A stretch of 64,000 nucleotides of DNA from Margaritifera margaritifera (GCA_029931535.1 JAQPZY010001596.1:744001-808000); one strand, 5' to 3'. Positions 45,233 through 58,189 are shown, numbered from the stretch's first letter. The notes: generated from the letters alone by a model not told the origin. Numbers and translations: made by a program.

Positions 45233-45499
45233 TCATCGAAAACGTGGAAAGCGTAATAATACGTGTATGGGTCTATTACTGAATGAAGCAAATGCAGGAG
45301 TAAATTTTAATTAAATGACCACTTTTGTTTTCTTCTGATTGTTTTAGATCGGACTAGCTTTCTTTACATGTTTCTTACAACGAATGAGCTAAATTTCAGA
45401 ATTATCGCAAAAATTTCTCAAATTCTTGAACACTGGGTAATTTACGAACAATAGGCAAAGCTGAATTTTCAGCATCTATGCGTTAAATGTTGGACCTGT

Positions 45500-45819
45500 T
45501 TAGGAAAATTGAACGGGTGCACATTGGTTGGCCACTGAGTAGTCCTTTGCGAATTGCACCAGTTTCTCGAGATCGTCGAAGGCTTCAAGCGCAAACAAGT
45601 GGTCGCCCATCGGCCTAGAGACGTACTCCTTCACTTCTTTTCGCCCGTAATCAGTATTTAACCCAATCATCAGGCCGAACACTTCCACCTTGTCGTCTGA
45701 GGAAGAGAAACTGCGAGCCTTAAGGTCACTTGCAGCTTGTATGGCGTTACGGCCGCAGTTAGACTCTCCATCCGTCAATATTAAGACCTGCTTTTGCACG
45801 CCAGGGTTGTTTCTGACGC
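45500..45819 (-). CDS. vWA gene, last coding exon
   Basis: Acceptor AAACTTCAG before 45819, stop TAA at 45500-45502. It encodes KQVLILTDGESNCGRNAIQ, EVFGLMIGLNTDYGRKEV and a C-terminal helix ending NQCAPVQFS. Confidence 0.93.
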
Positions 45820-48800
45820 CTGAAGTTTAGAAAGCATAAAAATAAAAAATATATGCAATCTACATTTACCATTCTGATTTTCAGTCTGTCATTTATGTTT
45901 ATTTTCTTAATTTTTTTGCGTGTTACAGCAAGCTTCACACAGTTCGCTGGGATGTCCGACCTATGGCGGTGAAGTAACTTCTATGCAATGATGATACACC
46001 AACAGAACACCAGCGACCTAGTACGGGTACGTCTTACAACTATTCATGACAGTAATGGAAGTTGAACAATGTAACCATATTTATAAAGAACTTACATATA
46101 ACAATAAACTAAGAAAGATATTGTTGTACGAAAAGTGTATGGAGTAATATTAAGAAATACATGAGAGGGCTTGGTGAAATACTATAGCAATGGACAAGTT
46201 TTCAGAGTAGGACAGATGATAAAACACTGGCGGAGAGAATATGAAAGCATTATTTGATTATCTTGTACATGGTTCTCTGAAACCCTTGGAACTCGGTAAG
46301 ACCATGAATTTTGGGAATGTTTTTTTTTTTTTTTTTTTTTGGTTTCTCCAAACAATGCTGACTAAACAAACGAAGATAAATGAATGAATTAACCCAAAAT
46401 TATCCCGCTGGGTTAACTCACAGATAACTTGATTTCACAGTATTGCTTACGTCATTATATAACTGTTCATACTTTTGATGTAATATTTATCCTAGTTCTC
46501 ATCCTAGAAAATTGTATTGTGTACCTCATATGTATGTTGAGTAAGAAGTAATCAGTTGAAACAAACAGATATGTTCTATTTCAACCTAGCTTCTTACTCA
46601 AATCATTTAAAATTGTATGTTCTTTGTATGAAATGAAACCTCAGGAGAAACGTTGGACAGCAACTCAATAGTGAAACCTTTGAAAGGGAATACTGTTTCC
46701 TATGGATCAACAATATTTCTTTATGTCTCTTGTCAGGGAAGAATAAAGCAAACATATTCTTTAGAATAATGTGAACATATCTAACATTCAGTGTGCTTGT
46801 TTAGCCACACATGTTTTTATATTAGTAGGCATGCACATAGTGTAAGAAACAAGCTTTATACAATATTTATAAGATTAAAAGGTTAAAAGAAATAAGGAAA
46901 CTAAAAGGGGAGAGAAACTACACACACCAAGTTGCCTCAATCTTTTGACATATGTAGTACATATTTCGGCATGTGCGACCGCACACATAAAACATGGATG
47001 AAACATATGCAGTTAATGTACATATGCTAAACATGTAATTTACATGTTTACATTGATCTACGTATTGAACAAAACACATGTTTAAAGTTTGTACTAACAT
47101 ATGACAAGTCACATATTTTTTTCTGTGTGTAAATATATGTTATGTGGTAGCAGCCTATGTTTGAATGAATTACTAAACGCGTACCTTTATTCTTACTGGC
47201 GAACAGGTCGATGGCTGCGTTGAACGCGTCTCCAGTACAAGTAGAACCTCCAATGTATTTGACATTTCTTATCGCATTCTGCAGTGCATATGTTGGGAAC
47301 TTTTGACCAAAGAAAAATTCCTCTATCGGCTGGTAAGAAAATTGGATGAAGGCGGCCTGGTGGTATCCGATCCGTGAATTTTTGAATGGATCCGGGGATG
47401 GACACAACAGTCCTAGTAAATCGGCAAGGCCATTCAGAGCTTTGGTAAAATAAGAACTACCAATACTTCCAGAATTGTCCATCAAGATTAGAAGATCTCT
47501 TGCTTTCCCAGTGGACCGTTTAGTTATGGTAGATGCAACCGGTCTGTCAAGGAAAGTCTGGGCTAAATGTTTAGCTGTCTCTTGAACCGTTGGTGGTCTT
47601 TGTGCTATAAACGAAAATATGTATTATCAAAAAAGCATTGGGGCATTATATAATAACATATATAGTATAATACAATGAAATTAATATATTTTCATATCCA
47701 GGGGTTATATTAATATGCGTTATGTGCTAATTGAAAAATTAAGACGTTCCTATGAACGGGTTGTCTCGCCAGCCTATTGTTTGCTAGGAAGTGCGTTACT
47801 TTTTTCAAATGACATTTACCTAGACCACACGAGAAGACTGCTTGGCAGGTGATATGTGTGTAGGAAAGAGAAATAATTTGTGATACTAAAATAAACATAC
47901 TAGTAAGATAAAAATTTCTCAATGGGTTTGAGACTTATTAGTATTGAGAAATACTTTGTTTAACAATCCTCTGATCTTTACCCATGTGGGCAGAATGTTG
48001 GGTAGGAATGTGTGTGTTGCCAAGGACACTGCTTTCTGTCTATATAGAACACTATACTTCAAAAATGAAAACAATCCCTTAGGGAGGTTGGGAACTTAGA
48101 TGGTATAGGTAAACTTCTGCCAACATTAGAAACTTAGCCAAGTTTACTTAAACGCATCCGCTACCAAGGCAGTTGCTGCTGCCGTCAGAATGTGTAACGC
48201 CTATGTCTTGTGTCTGCTTGGGGCATGTGGGACAACACAATATCCGCTTTATCAAAGGAGTCCAACATAGTCCTGGAATGGAATTGATAAGAATCCCAAT
48301 GTTCTGTTTTAGGGTGAAAATTGAAAGCTTACTGTATTTAAATGTTAACATATAATTTAAAAATGAAAAAGAAAATATACGTACATATTTTTTGTTTCTA
48401 AACCAAACAAACACACATCTATATTTTACAGAAACTATAGTTTGTTCATGCGTTTGACATTTTGGAAAAGTTCTTGCGCACATGGTAAGCGACCTTCTAA
48501 TCACTATTCATGGGCCGAGACTCATCTATAAAAGGAAAAAGAAAATTAAATAGACTCAGTACGAGCTTAGCTGTCGTTGAGTTTGTTTCTTCTTTTCGAG
48601 ATCTGATTGGCCGTTTGGCCGCTGTAGCTACATTAGATGATGGACAAGTGAAGTTCGGCACCTGATTTGCTTCCTATCAATATCAATAGATTGCACACTG
48701 GATCTCCTTAACCTTTGACTTCGCACATCGCGAGATCAACCAATTGGTGTCTGGTTTTTCACACATTGTTTGATACCTACATGATCAATCAGAAATCACT

Positions 48801-51800
48801 TATATACTACCTCACCCTTCTAGCTCAACCGGTAGGTTCTATGTCTTGACCGTCAAGTACTAACGAAAGTTTACCACAGGTCTGACATTCTGTCATAGCT
48901 GATATCATTAATGTATCGTGCCATAAAATATGAGTAAAATAAGAATGGGATAAAATGCGACGAAATTTAAATTCTGGTGATGAAGGCCGGCGAATCTTTC
49001 TCCAAGTTTGTAATGAAAGATTGAATTCTCATAGTTATATACTATTTTCATGTTATCACAGCATACAATCACTTAGCTCGTAATAATTCTCTTTATCAAC
49101 CAAAGCGTGTTCTTATTTTTCTACACACTCTATTATTCTTTCTTTGATACCACGATTCGCTTGTTGAGCGAATTTGGTCAGGCGCTAGAAAAACGCGATA
49201 TTTTTGTTTCCGTTGACGTTAATAAGAAAAGCTTCATTTCCAATAAGGTTTAGTTATTGTCTTTTATGCGTTCGAATGGTTTACTAAAAGAAAATGGAAA
49301 TTTTTGCCGAATGAAATTGGTCCAGTACTACCATTGTTACGACACATATCTGTTACCACATATAACACCTACCGCCATCATCAATACTACAGGCCTTATG
49401 GGCTCTGGAGTGTAGAATAGGCACAATGCCTCATCTTGCATGTTGCAAGAAGCGAGTAATGGAGGCATGAGTCGCAGTAGCTCAGTGGTTAGCGTGCCGG
49501 ACTCGCCTCCAAAAGGGTGCGGCTTTGAATCCTATCATTGGATCAGCCCTGGTCGACTACCGTGCTGTGTTCTTAGACAAGGCAATTTGCTCCAATTGCC
49601 TCGGCGTTAATAACCTAATTGTGTTGCTGTGCTGTTGAGTACCAAACCAAATACGACATATAAACTGTAGGCTGAATCGTTTTCTTGCAACTCTTGTGGA
49701 TTTTGTGGTTGGCTCCATTCTGTCCACTGTCGATGATCTTGCATGCATACAATGATAATGTCCTTACTGGTATTTGTAAAATATGGATTTCTCTGTATAA
49801 TCTCAATAAGGCCTATTTCATACATTAGTGAATAAGGCCTATTTCATACCCTAGTGAATAAGACCTATTTCATACCCTAGTGAATAAGGCCTGTTTCATA
49901 TCCTAGAGAATAAGGCCTATTTCATACACTAGAGAATAAGGCCTGTTTCATACCCTAGTGAATAAGGCCTATTTCATACCCTAGAACATAAGGCCTATTT
50001 CATACCCTAGAGAATAAGGCCTATTTCATACCCTAGTGAATAAGGCCTATTTCGTACCCTAGAGAATAAGGCATATTTTATACCCTAGAGAATAAGGCCT
50101 GTTTCATACCCTAGTAAATAATGCCTATTTCATACCCTACAGAATAAGGCCTATTTTATAATCTAGATAATAAGGCCTATTTCTTACCCTAGAGAATAAG
50201 GCCTATTTCATATCCAAGAGAATAAGGCCTATTTCATACCCTAGAGAATAAGGTATATTTTATACCCTAGAGAATAAGGCCTATTTCATACCCTAGAGAA
50301 TAAGGCCTATTTCATACCCTAGAGAATAAGGCCTATTTCATACCCTAGAGAATAAGGCCTATTTCGTACCCTAGAGAATAAGGCCTATTTCATACCCTAG
50401 AGAATAAGGCCTATTTCATACCCTAGAGAATAAGGCCTATTTCATACCCTAGAGAATAATGCCTATTTCATACCCCAGAGAATAAGGCTATTTCATACCC
50501 TAGAGAATAAAGCCGTTTTTCTTACCCTAGAGAATAAGGCCTATTTCATATCCTAGAGAATAAGACCTATTTCATACCCTAGAGAATAAGGCCTATTTTA
50601 TACCCTAGAGAATAAGGCCTATTTCATATCCAAGAGAATAAGGCCTATTTCATACCCTAGAGAATAAGGCCTATTTCATACCCTAGAGAATAAGGCCTTT
50701 TCATACCCTAGAGAATAAGGCCTATTTCATACCCTAGAGAATAAGGCCTATTTCATACCCTAGAGAATAAGGCCTATTTCATACCCTAGAGAATAAGGCC
50801 TATTTCATACCCTAGTGAATAAGGCCTATTTCATACCCTAGAGAATAAGGCCTATTTCATACCCTAGAGAATAAGGCCTATTTCATACCCTAGAGAATAA
50901 GGCCTATTTCATACCCTAGTGAATAAGACCTATTTCATACTCTAGTGATAGGCCTATTTCATACCCTAGTGAATAAGGCCTATTTCATACCCTAGTGAAT
51001 ACATTTCCATTATGTTTATAATAAGACTCTAAAACTAATGTTTCGTTGTTTTGTAACTTTTTAATGAACGGTTTGATTTATTGACCGAGTGATTGATTTA
51101 CTGCAAAGTTTCTTGTGTCTCTTTTCTGTGGTACATGCATGTACGCGTATAAGCAGAGTTATGTCAAGGAAATTACGCCTATTAAAGCTACCATCCCTAC
51201 CAAATCAAATTTTAAACTATCACGACGAATGTGTTCTTAATTTATAACCATTTTAAACGATTGTCGTACTACCATATCGACTCAGATCCGTCAACACAAA
51301 AATTCTAATGTTTCTAGCTAATATGTAGTCAGAGGAAGAAACAACATACAAAATCAAAACAAATATGTAATCAAAAGCAAAGAGAAAATCTTAATTATCT
51401 GCATGTTTGAATGACAGGGGGAATCTACAAAAGAAATAAAGTTCAGTAATGAAACAAATCAGATGAAAAGCTATATCCGTATGTGCAAACTACATGTCTA
51501 GATGATGTTGGGATCCGAATACCAAAAGTACAAGAAATATAACAATGTATCTGTAAGGGTGCAAATTTCTGTCGATCTATAAAGAGAACATTAACTTGGA
51601 CAGAGAACAATTAATTAGATTTATGAGGACAGGGTGCGTATTGAATCGCTATGCTGCGGTCTGTGTTGTGAGAGGAACCGATTTTTAATTAAGCATTCGT
51701 TTATTTAACAGTCAAAGAAACTGGAAGGGAAAAGGTTAACTCAATCTTTGTATAGAAAATGTCAGAGTTGAGATTGTCCAGAATCAGCTATTTGGAAATC

Positions 51801-53991
51801 TAGAGGGTCAGGATGACCGCAAATTTTGGCACCTATTTATAAAAGGCGGTAGATATATTTAATCCTGATTGGCTACGCTAAATAAGGGGGGTGTTTCCCA
51901 CACGAAATTTCATAGTTTTAATATGACACATCGCAAAATTTAGTCAGTCTAAACTCCTGTAAGAGGAAGATATTTTTGGCTCCGAGATTGAATTTGCAAG
52001 AAATTATCTCGTAAAACAATAATCCAAGGGACTGGATGTCTGGAAAGTTGACGGACACAATTCGGGCGGTAGAAGCGAGCAAGGCTTGAAAGCACAAGGT
52101 ATTTGCATCAATCTCATGTTGATACCAATATAATTATTTGCTTGAATTTATTTACTTATATTTGCATGAATTTATTTGTATAAATTCGTAGATCAATTTT
52201 CTTGATATGAGTATAACTGTGTTTGAGTTCATTATCTGAATTCGTTTAATGATCTTATATATATATAGGTTTGACAGATTGTTTGAATTTGTTGTCTTGA
52301 GTGTTATAGGAGTCATGTATTTTAAGAATTTCATGCATTACTTTAGTTGATATGAGTATGAGAATCCGTGTGAATTCAGCGATCTTAGATGATTTCATGT
52401 ATGATAAAAACTTAAAAGCGTATCGACTGAAATTAACGTTGTTAAGCCATGAAGTGAGATTTCATGGACGCTAAAGACTTGAATGTGTGTATTCGCTGAA
52501 ATTAACGTAGTTAAGCCATGTAATGAATTTCATTAATTCATTTGTATAATCGAGAACGGAACTATTATGTCTCGTGTGCTGTTAATGTGAGTCAGCGATG
52601 AAATAGCCGTTAGGAAATACATTAATCTTATGAAACTAGGTTTGTTTGTTTGTGGCCTGCCGTGTTTGGCTTGACCAGATAGCCTTTGGTATCTGTTTGA
52701 CTTCCGATAGGATGCTATCTGACATAACGAGTGTGGAGTAATGATCTATTCCCAGTAGGATATCTGACAGAAGATTTAGGTTGCTTCTCTGTTTATTTTG
52801 AAAGGGGAAATAGCTCCACTGACGTAATCCACTGACGTATCTACGTATCTACATACCTACGTATCCACCTACCCACACAAAGTTTGAGGGCCGACAGAGG
52901 CAAGATAGTCAGAGTGAGAAGAAAGCGAAGGAACCAATTGAACAGGAGTGAACAGGAGGAAACCAGGTTATGAAGCTGTACAAAGCAATGACTTCGATTG
53001 TTCACTCGATTCTATGATGAATTAATTCTATCATTTAAACAGATCGGCTATTTATATAAGTATATTTGTGTTTAATATTCGGTGAATGATTTATTTCAAA
53101 AAGAAGTGTATCTTCCTAATGTAATGCATTATCACAGTTGTTTATGTAATTGATTAAATTGTTATATTTCATATACGGGGGCTCGTGTTATTCTGTTCTA
53201 TATATCTGCTCAGATCTCTATTCATTCCATCTATAAGTTTCACAATTTATATTATTCTTTACTCGATCCGGGCATAAACACCGAGGTCGATCATCCTCTA
53301 GATAACGATAACCACAACCACCACCACCCCCACGCCACAGTATCTATAAATTGCCAGGTTCAATACATTTCTGGTTGTTTTATCATAAGATTTGTACAAC
53401 TTAAATATTGTTGAGGTGGTTGTAGCATATCCGACAGGCATTAGAGATTAATATCTTTAAAATAAATATTTAACCTGTTATAGTTTTAGTATTTGGTTTG
53501 TTTGTCTGCATTCAAGCATGAATTCTTTTGTCCTGAGAAGCTAGCAGTCTAGTTTGGTAGCAAACACTTCAACCTGATTTTAATAATCTTCATTATTATG
53601 GTTTGCAATAAGCACACATCCATGCCCTATTTGTCTAATGTTTACCGACATATACGAGCTAAAATCGCCTGTTAGCAAACTTTTAGTATCATATTTAATC
53701 AAGTGTTTTGCCTTCCGTTATATCACTAAATTTGACAAATATCGTGTGTGAGGTTTAATGTCAATAGAGAACATTGAGTATGAAATAGAAACAGGTCCCC
53801 GTAAGTTCATTCAATGACAATTTGCATAATTAGATGATGCATGCGGACAATAGTTTAAATAAGCTAATATGTAGTGTCTACGTTATGTGGTCTGGAGTTT
53901 GATTTAGGCTTTTTATTTCCTGTCACATGTTTTACAATACACTCATAAATGTACACTATGGGCAAATTTTATTTATGATGTGTACATAATT

Positions 53992-54046
<55 letters not shown>

Positions 54047-54984
54047 AGAAGAAGAAGAAATTAATTAAATATGGAAGGCAGATATCTCTATGGGCAGATA
54101 TATTTCCTAAATGGAAAAGGAAAGTAGTTTTAGAATTGATATCGCCACAGTTGGGATACCATTTTTATCGCCACAGTGGCGATATCAACCTTTCTCCTGG
54201 CGCTGATAATTTCAATATCCCACTATCAAATATATAACAAATATACATGTTCAGCAGAGTTGTCCGATTTATGTGATCTGCACTCCCTTGAGGCTGGATT
54301 TACGGTATGTTTGGACTAATTCTTAGTATGTCTGGACTAATTCTAACAAAATAAAAAATGCATGTGAATTCAATAACCATTTTTCTACTTTCTCCAAGCA
54401 GTACAGCGTAACAACTGACTTGGAGCTTACATTCTACAGCATTTTGTTTTTAATTGCCACCGAATTGTTTACCAATTGTGGCCGATTATCTTTTGTAAAT
54501 TCTGCACTAAAAACAGTAGGTTTATAACCATTTAAAATGTTCAAATGCTTGAAACTAGCAACAACAACAGCATCAGCAGCAAAAATGTCTTTTTAACACA
54601 GAAGCATTTGTATTTGAAGTGCCAGACCATAAAGGTTTGGCAACCCCGCTGAAAATTTCTAGACATTGGACTGTAGCTCTAAAGACACCATCATTACTAA
54701 ACACAGCAAGGGACTTGTAGATCTATACAGTATACTTCCTCCCAAAATGGATAATATATCCACCAGTCCTTACCTGGTTTTGTGTCTGTAAGGTTGGGGC
54801 ATTGTTTTCCGCCGTTGGCCGGATTGGCCAGAATCGTCCTGTACCGCTCATACTCTCCGAATCCGACCGGTCCCTCCCATTCTGACCACTCACTGACCCT
54901 ACAATCTACCGTTCTATTGAGCCAAAAAGGAAAAGCTGCGTCCGACCCCAAACAGAAAAGGAGCAAGAGCCACGGCGTATTCAT
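45500..54984 (-). CDS. Secreted TSP1-like / von Willebrand A domain protein, complete, 3 coding exons
   Basis: Coding exons 54774-54984, 47185-47604 and 45500-45819 join in phase 1 at both junctions and give 951 nt, 316 residues plus TAA. Residues 1-17 are a signal peptide (MNTPWLLLLFCLGSDAA). Residues 27-66 form a thrombospondin-1-like module: DCRVSEWSEW with the Trp ladder and NPANGGKQCP at its end, but the central CSxTCG cysteines are missing. Residues ~106-305 are one vWA domain with a full MIDAS: DNSGS at 113-117, GGSTCTGDAF and LTDGESN. N-glycosylation sequons are NRT (23) and NLT (64). The protein is expected to be extracellular and to bind ligands through a metal ion, like matrilin or collagen A-domains (family knowledge). 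The exact role is unknown. Confidence 0.92.
45820..47184. other. Intron 3 of the vWA gene
   Basis: AT-rich intron, with a poly(T) run at 46319-46341. A minus-strand frame at 46918-47112 is an intronic artefact. Confidence 0.7.
47185..47604 (-). CDS. vWA gene, first half of A domain
   Basis: 420 nt, acceptor TTTATAG before 47604 and donor GTACGC after 47185, phase 1-1. It contains the linker (AQRPPTVQETAKHL), LLILMDNSGSIGSSYF and the conserved threonine loop GGSTCTGDAFNAAIDLF. Confidence 0.93.
47605..49460. other. Intronic sequence of the vWA gene, no further exon accepted
   Basis: Part of the 7.2-kb intron 2. A Cys-rich minus-strand frame at 48148-48345 has a possible acceptor but does not fit the phase and is listed among rejected items. 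Confidence 0.5.
49470..49640 (+). repeat. tRNA-derived SINE
   Basis: Box A TAGCTCAGTGGTTAG (49478-49492), anticodon-loop region GCCGGACTCGCC, box B GGCTTTGAATCC (49521-49532), then GGATCAGCCCTGGTCGACTA and CAATTGCCTCGGCGTTAATA. It sits 160 bp before the 26-bp minisatellite. Confidence 0.82.
49806..51000. repeat. Minisatellite, 26-bp unit, ~46 copies
   Basis: Unit TAAGGCCTATTTCATACCCT then AGAGAA (or AGTGAA). It is the longest array in the window, about 1.2 kb. AGTGAA variants cluster at both ends and AGAGAA variants in the middle. Each unit includes the palindrome AGGCCT. Confidence 0.97.
51001..51820. other. Intronic sequence, no gene seen
   Basis: AT-rich, without notable open frames. Confidence 0.5.
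51830..53300 (+). mobile_element. Candidate LTR-like sequence
   Basis: A good TATA box (TATTTATAAAAGG, 51837-51849) opens a long non-coding stretch with an internal ~75-bp duplication (GACTGAAATTAACGTTGTTA near 52422 and GCTGAAATTAACGTAGTTAA near 52497). Near 53177 GGGGGCTCGT matches the core of a tRNA-Pro primer-binding site. No gag or pol follows, so at most a solo LTR remains. Ends not defined. Confidence 0.3.
53301..53990. other. Intronic sequence, no gene seen
   Basis: AT-rich with no notable ORF. Confidence 0.5.
53996..54245. repeat. (GA)n plus microsatellite-linked dispersed repeat, copy 2
   Basis: GA run at 53996-54043 and GAA to 54059, followed by sequence matching 2045-2215 (ATATTTCCTAAATGGAAAAG). 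An inverted repeat GATATCGCCAC..GTGGCGATATC spans about 54138-54187. Confidence 0.7.
54246..54773. other. Start of intron 2 of the vWA gene
   Basis: No further coding sequence seen after the donor at 54773. TATGTTTGGACTAATTCT and TATGTCTGGACTAATTCT (54306-54343) are a small direct duplication. Confidence 0.6.
54774..54984 (-). CDS. vWA gene, exon with signal peptide and TSP1-like module
   Basis: ATG at 54984; the codon before it is GTG, so the Met chosen here is the first ATG. The exon starts at 55021 after the acceptor TCTTTCCAG (37 nt of 5'UTR) and ends at 54774 with donor GTAAGG, phase 1. Confidence 0.9.
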
Positions 54985-55247
54985 CACAGATTATGTTGTT
55001 CTTACGTCTTTATTAGGAAAACTGGAAAGAAAGCGATCTTCTAAAATTTCTACGGTTTATCGAAAATGTGCAAAGTCAACGGGTGATATATAAGTACATA
55101 AATTCAGAAACATTCAACAGCAGTAGTAACAAAAACAACAACAACAATAACAATAATGCAAAATACGTAGATTTTTCATCGGAACAAAACGTTTATAATT
55201 TGTAATACATACAGGAAAGACCTGAAGTGTACGATACATTTACTAAC

Positions 55248-55299
55248 CTCTGTGAAAAATAAATTTGTTTCTGCTATTGATGCTTGCAAGGAAGACTGC
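55248..55299 (-). other. vWA gene, non-coding first exon (predicted)
   Basis: A start about 30 nt past the TATA box would give an exon ending at 55248 with a donor reading CACAGAG/GTTAGT. The next acceptor, at 55022-55023, joins it to the exon with the ATG. Intron length about 225 nt. Confidence 0.55.
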
Positions 55300-55321
55300 T
55301 TTGGGTAGAGATTGTGAGAAG

Positions 55322-55356
55322 TTTATATACATTCCGGCTGCTTGCAATCATCCAAT
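55322..55356 (-). promoter_or_regulatory. Core promoter of the vWA gene: TATA and inverted CCAAT
   Basis: On the minus strand TATATAAA at 55329-55322, with an inverted CCAAT (ATTGG) at 55356-55352, about 23 nt upstream. Spacing to the predicted first exon fits a TATA-driven promoter. Confidence 0.6.
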
Positions 55357-55399
55357 CGGAGTTTTCTTTATAAAAAATGTAGGAGAAGCAATGCAAAAT

Positions 55400-56599
55400 C
55401 TGATTTCTTGTTTACCATTATATTTTTGACATTTCACTCATAAAGGATTAGATACACGTATGCTCATTGCATTATTCCCTACTAGATGCATGGAATTAAG
55501 GAAGTTTACTAGCTAAAGTTTGAAGCATATCAAATAACCACCAAAACAGCATAGATCTCAAGAGATATAATTCTGTTCAAGTCCATCTGCATGTGAATCA
55601 AGAAAATTCGCTTGTAAAAATTTGTAGCGTTTATCAAAGTCACTAAAGTAACACACGATTTCAAAATATACAATTTCCAAATTTATTTGTACTTGTCGTT
55701 GTCTCGTCATAGAGTTAAAGGGCAAGGTCTCTGTGGCTGAAAGATGAATAATGGTTTCTTCACAAAACAAGATCACTGTGACTGAAGGAAAAAAGAAAAA
55801 ACGGTTCTCGCATAATAACTTTAGTTCTAGACAACGTACCTACCCCAAACATTGTTGAGGGCTTGCACCTACGGTAAGAAAGATGGCTGTTGATAATCGT
55901 GTTAAAAACGGTGCAAAGGCTGAGGCCATTGTCACTTTAAAAAAAAACGACATTTGCAAAATAAAGTTTGTACTGGATTCAGTTCTTCGACCAATCTTTT
56001 TCTAAGGCTTGCACACAGGATAGGAATGAAATCTATAGATATTGGAGTCTATAGATCAAAGATCAAGGTCATGGTAAGTCTAATGAAAATAACTTTTTCT
56101 TCTGCACAGTCAGCTTAGTTCTAGTCCTATCCCTGACCAAAAGGTCAAGGTCAATGAGACCATTAGGTCAGTAATTTTCAGAGTCAACCATGTCTTAATA
56201 GCGCTCTCATTGAGACCTATGAAACACGAAGTAGCCGTTTGATGTACCGTTTACCGTATGTTTTGTTGTTTTTAGTTCATTTTAGGTTCTCTAAGTTTCG
56301 ATCCACTTTTAAAAAGTGGCATGTCAACACTATGTTGTCCATGTTTCATTATGAGGCAATTAGATTTGTGCCAAAGATGCGTTTTTTATGCAAAATTTGT
56401 AAAATCACTACTAGATTTTTTAAAATGTAGCGCTCGAAGCAATATCTTTGTGTCGTTGACTAGACTGTATGATTGATATCACAGTTTGAAGTGTTATTGC
56501 AATCTCTTAGCTACAAAGTACTCAGAGTTTTGAAAGAAATATAAATTAAACTGCAATCCTCTCCATTAGTTTTAAAGTTTATGTAGATATGTATGCATC

Positions 56600-56620
<21 letters not shown>
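55400..56620. other. Intergenic sequence upstream of the vWA gene
   Basis: Contains two short related blocks with GCTTGCAC (55860 and 56008) and AAGATCAAGGTCA / AGGTCAAGGTCAA motifs (56059 and 56141), typical of old dispersed repeats. No gene recognised. Confidence 0.45.
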
Positions 56621-56810
<190 letters not shown>

Positions 56811-58185
56811 CTGTAATTGTGTGCATTTTGTTTAGGAAAAGTCCATTTATCCGTGTCAATCAACCACTTAGCATGAAGAGGAATCAATTCAGTTTTCAAA
56901 TCCTGATTGAACTGCTTTGAGAGAAAAATTTTAACATGCTTTTCTAATTATGTCGTTTAATTTTTAAATGATTATATAATTAGTTATTACAGATAGGCTC
57001 TTAGAAGTCGCTGAAAACGATATACTTCTTTTGATATTCAATGCATTATGTAAGTATTAGTTCTTTTGAAAAATTTAATAATTATACAACTATATCAGTG
57101 AGTAAGTAAATATATTTTTAAACCTTCATAACAAAGACATGCTGAAAATGACTGGTTTTCCACTGAGCAAAAAAAAACAAAAAAAAAAAAAAAAAAAAAA
57201 AAAACAAACACACACAACAAAAAACTAATTGGATTACAGTTGACTACTTTCATGTACCTTATATATAGTTCGCAAAAGAAAGAATCTAAATAAATTGTAA
57301 TAAATGAGAGAAGCAAACTTTCCCAAAAGAAAGTTGTGATAAAGAGATATTATGGTTATAAAAAGTCTCTGTAAATTAATGGCAAATAAGATTAATATAG
57401 GCAGGTGATTTCCAGAATTCAACATTATTACTAGATGAATGTTAGGAAAATAAAAGCTTTTTAAAGAAAAAACTTTTTGTTTTTTTTTAATGGTACCTTC
57501 GCCAACACAAAGAGCTTAATAGTTGGAAATCCTCACATTTTCTGATCTTGCAAATAAAATTCTCGAGTATTTGTAAGTTGAACACTGATAGAAAACAAAA
57601 GACTCTACATTTAACATCTATACTTCTAAATCCCAAAAAGAACATTTGGGATACATGCTTGAGTAAAGTGTAGAGCTATCCTTTGTTAACTGAAACCTGC
57701 ATAATTAGCCTACTTCCTTTGTTTTTCATTGCTCTTTTGTGCATGTTTTTATTCCTTGTTGAAAATAAAATGACTTCAGATAAACCTAAGATTAACAATA
57801 CTGATCTTTTAATCAGTGATATAAAGGTGCATTCTTGTTAGTTTGGTGTTAAATAACTGCCATTATTGATAATATCATCTCTTTATAAATGGATGCACGC
57901 AAAAGAATATGTGCATGTATTCCACACAAAAAAAATGTCAAGTGTTTAATAAATTCCACAATGACTGATACTTATTCAACATTCTTTTTAAGGCCTATGT
58001 ATAATGAAAAACAGGAAAATATTAACACAAACAAGATCTTATCTCATCTTAGATATAATCTAGTCTCGTTTGTGTGGTAATTATTCTTGAACTGAGGAAA
58101 CCGCCGCACTTGTTTTAGCGAGAAATGCTTGACCGACATCACCTGTTGGTTTGACCATTCATTAGAATAGTTATTATGGTGGAGT
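56811..58185. other. No gene seen
   Basis: AT-rich with an A-run at 57170-57204. Frames at 57095-57425 are A/T-run artefacts. Confidence 0.5.
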
Positions 58186-58189
58186 CTAT

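Noticed and set aside
48148..48345. Cys-rich minus-strand frame (LCCPTCPKQTQ..) with an acceptor-like CCTAAAACAG, as an extra exon of the vWA gene
   Set aside because: In the phase needed between exons 54774-54984 and 47185-47604 it meets a stop, and no proper donor follows in the open frame.
49471..49545. tRNA genes at the SINE heads (42170-42350, 49470, 58190, 58500)
   Set aside because: Box A and box B are present, but acceptor stems do not close and a common SINE body follows each one.
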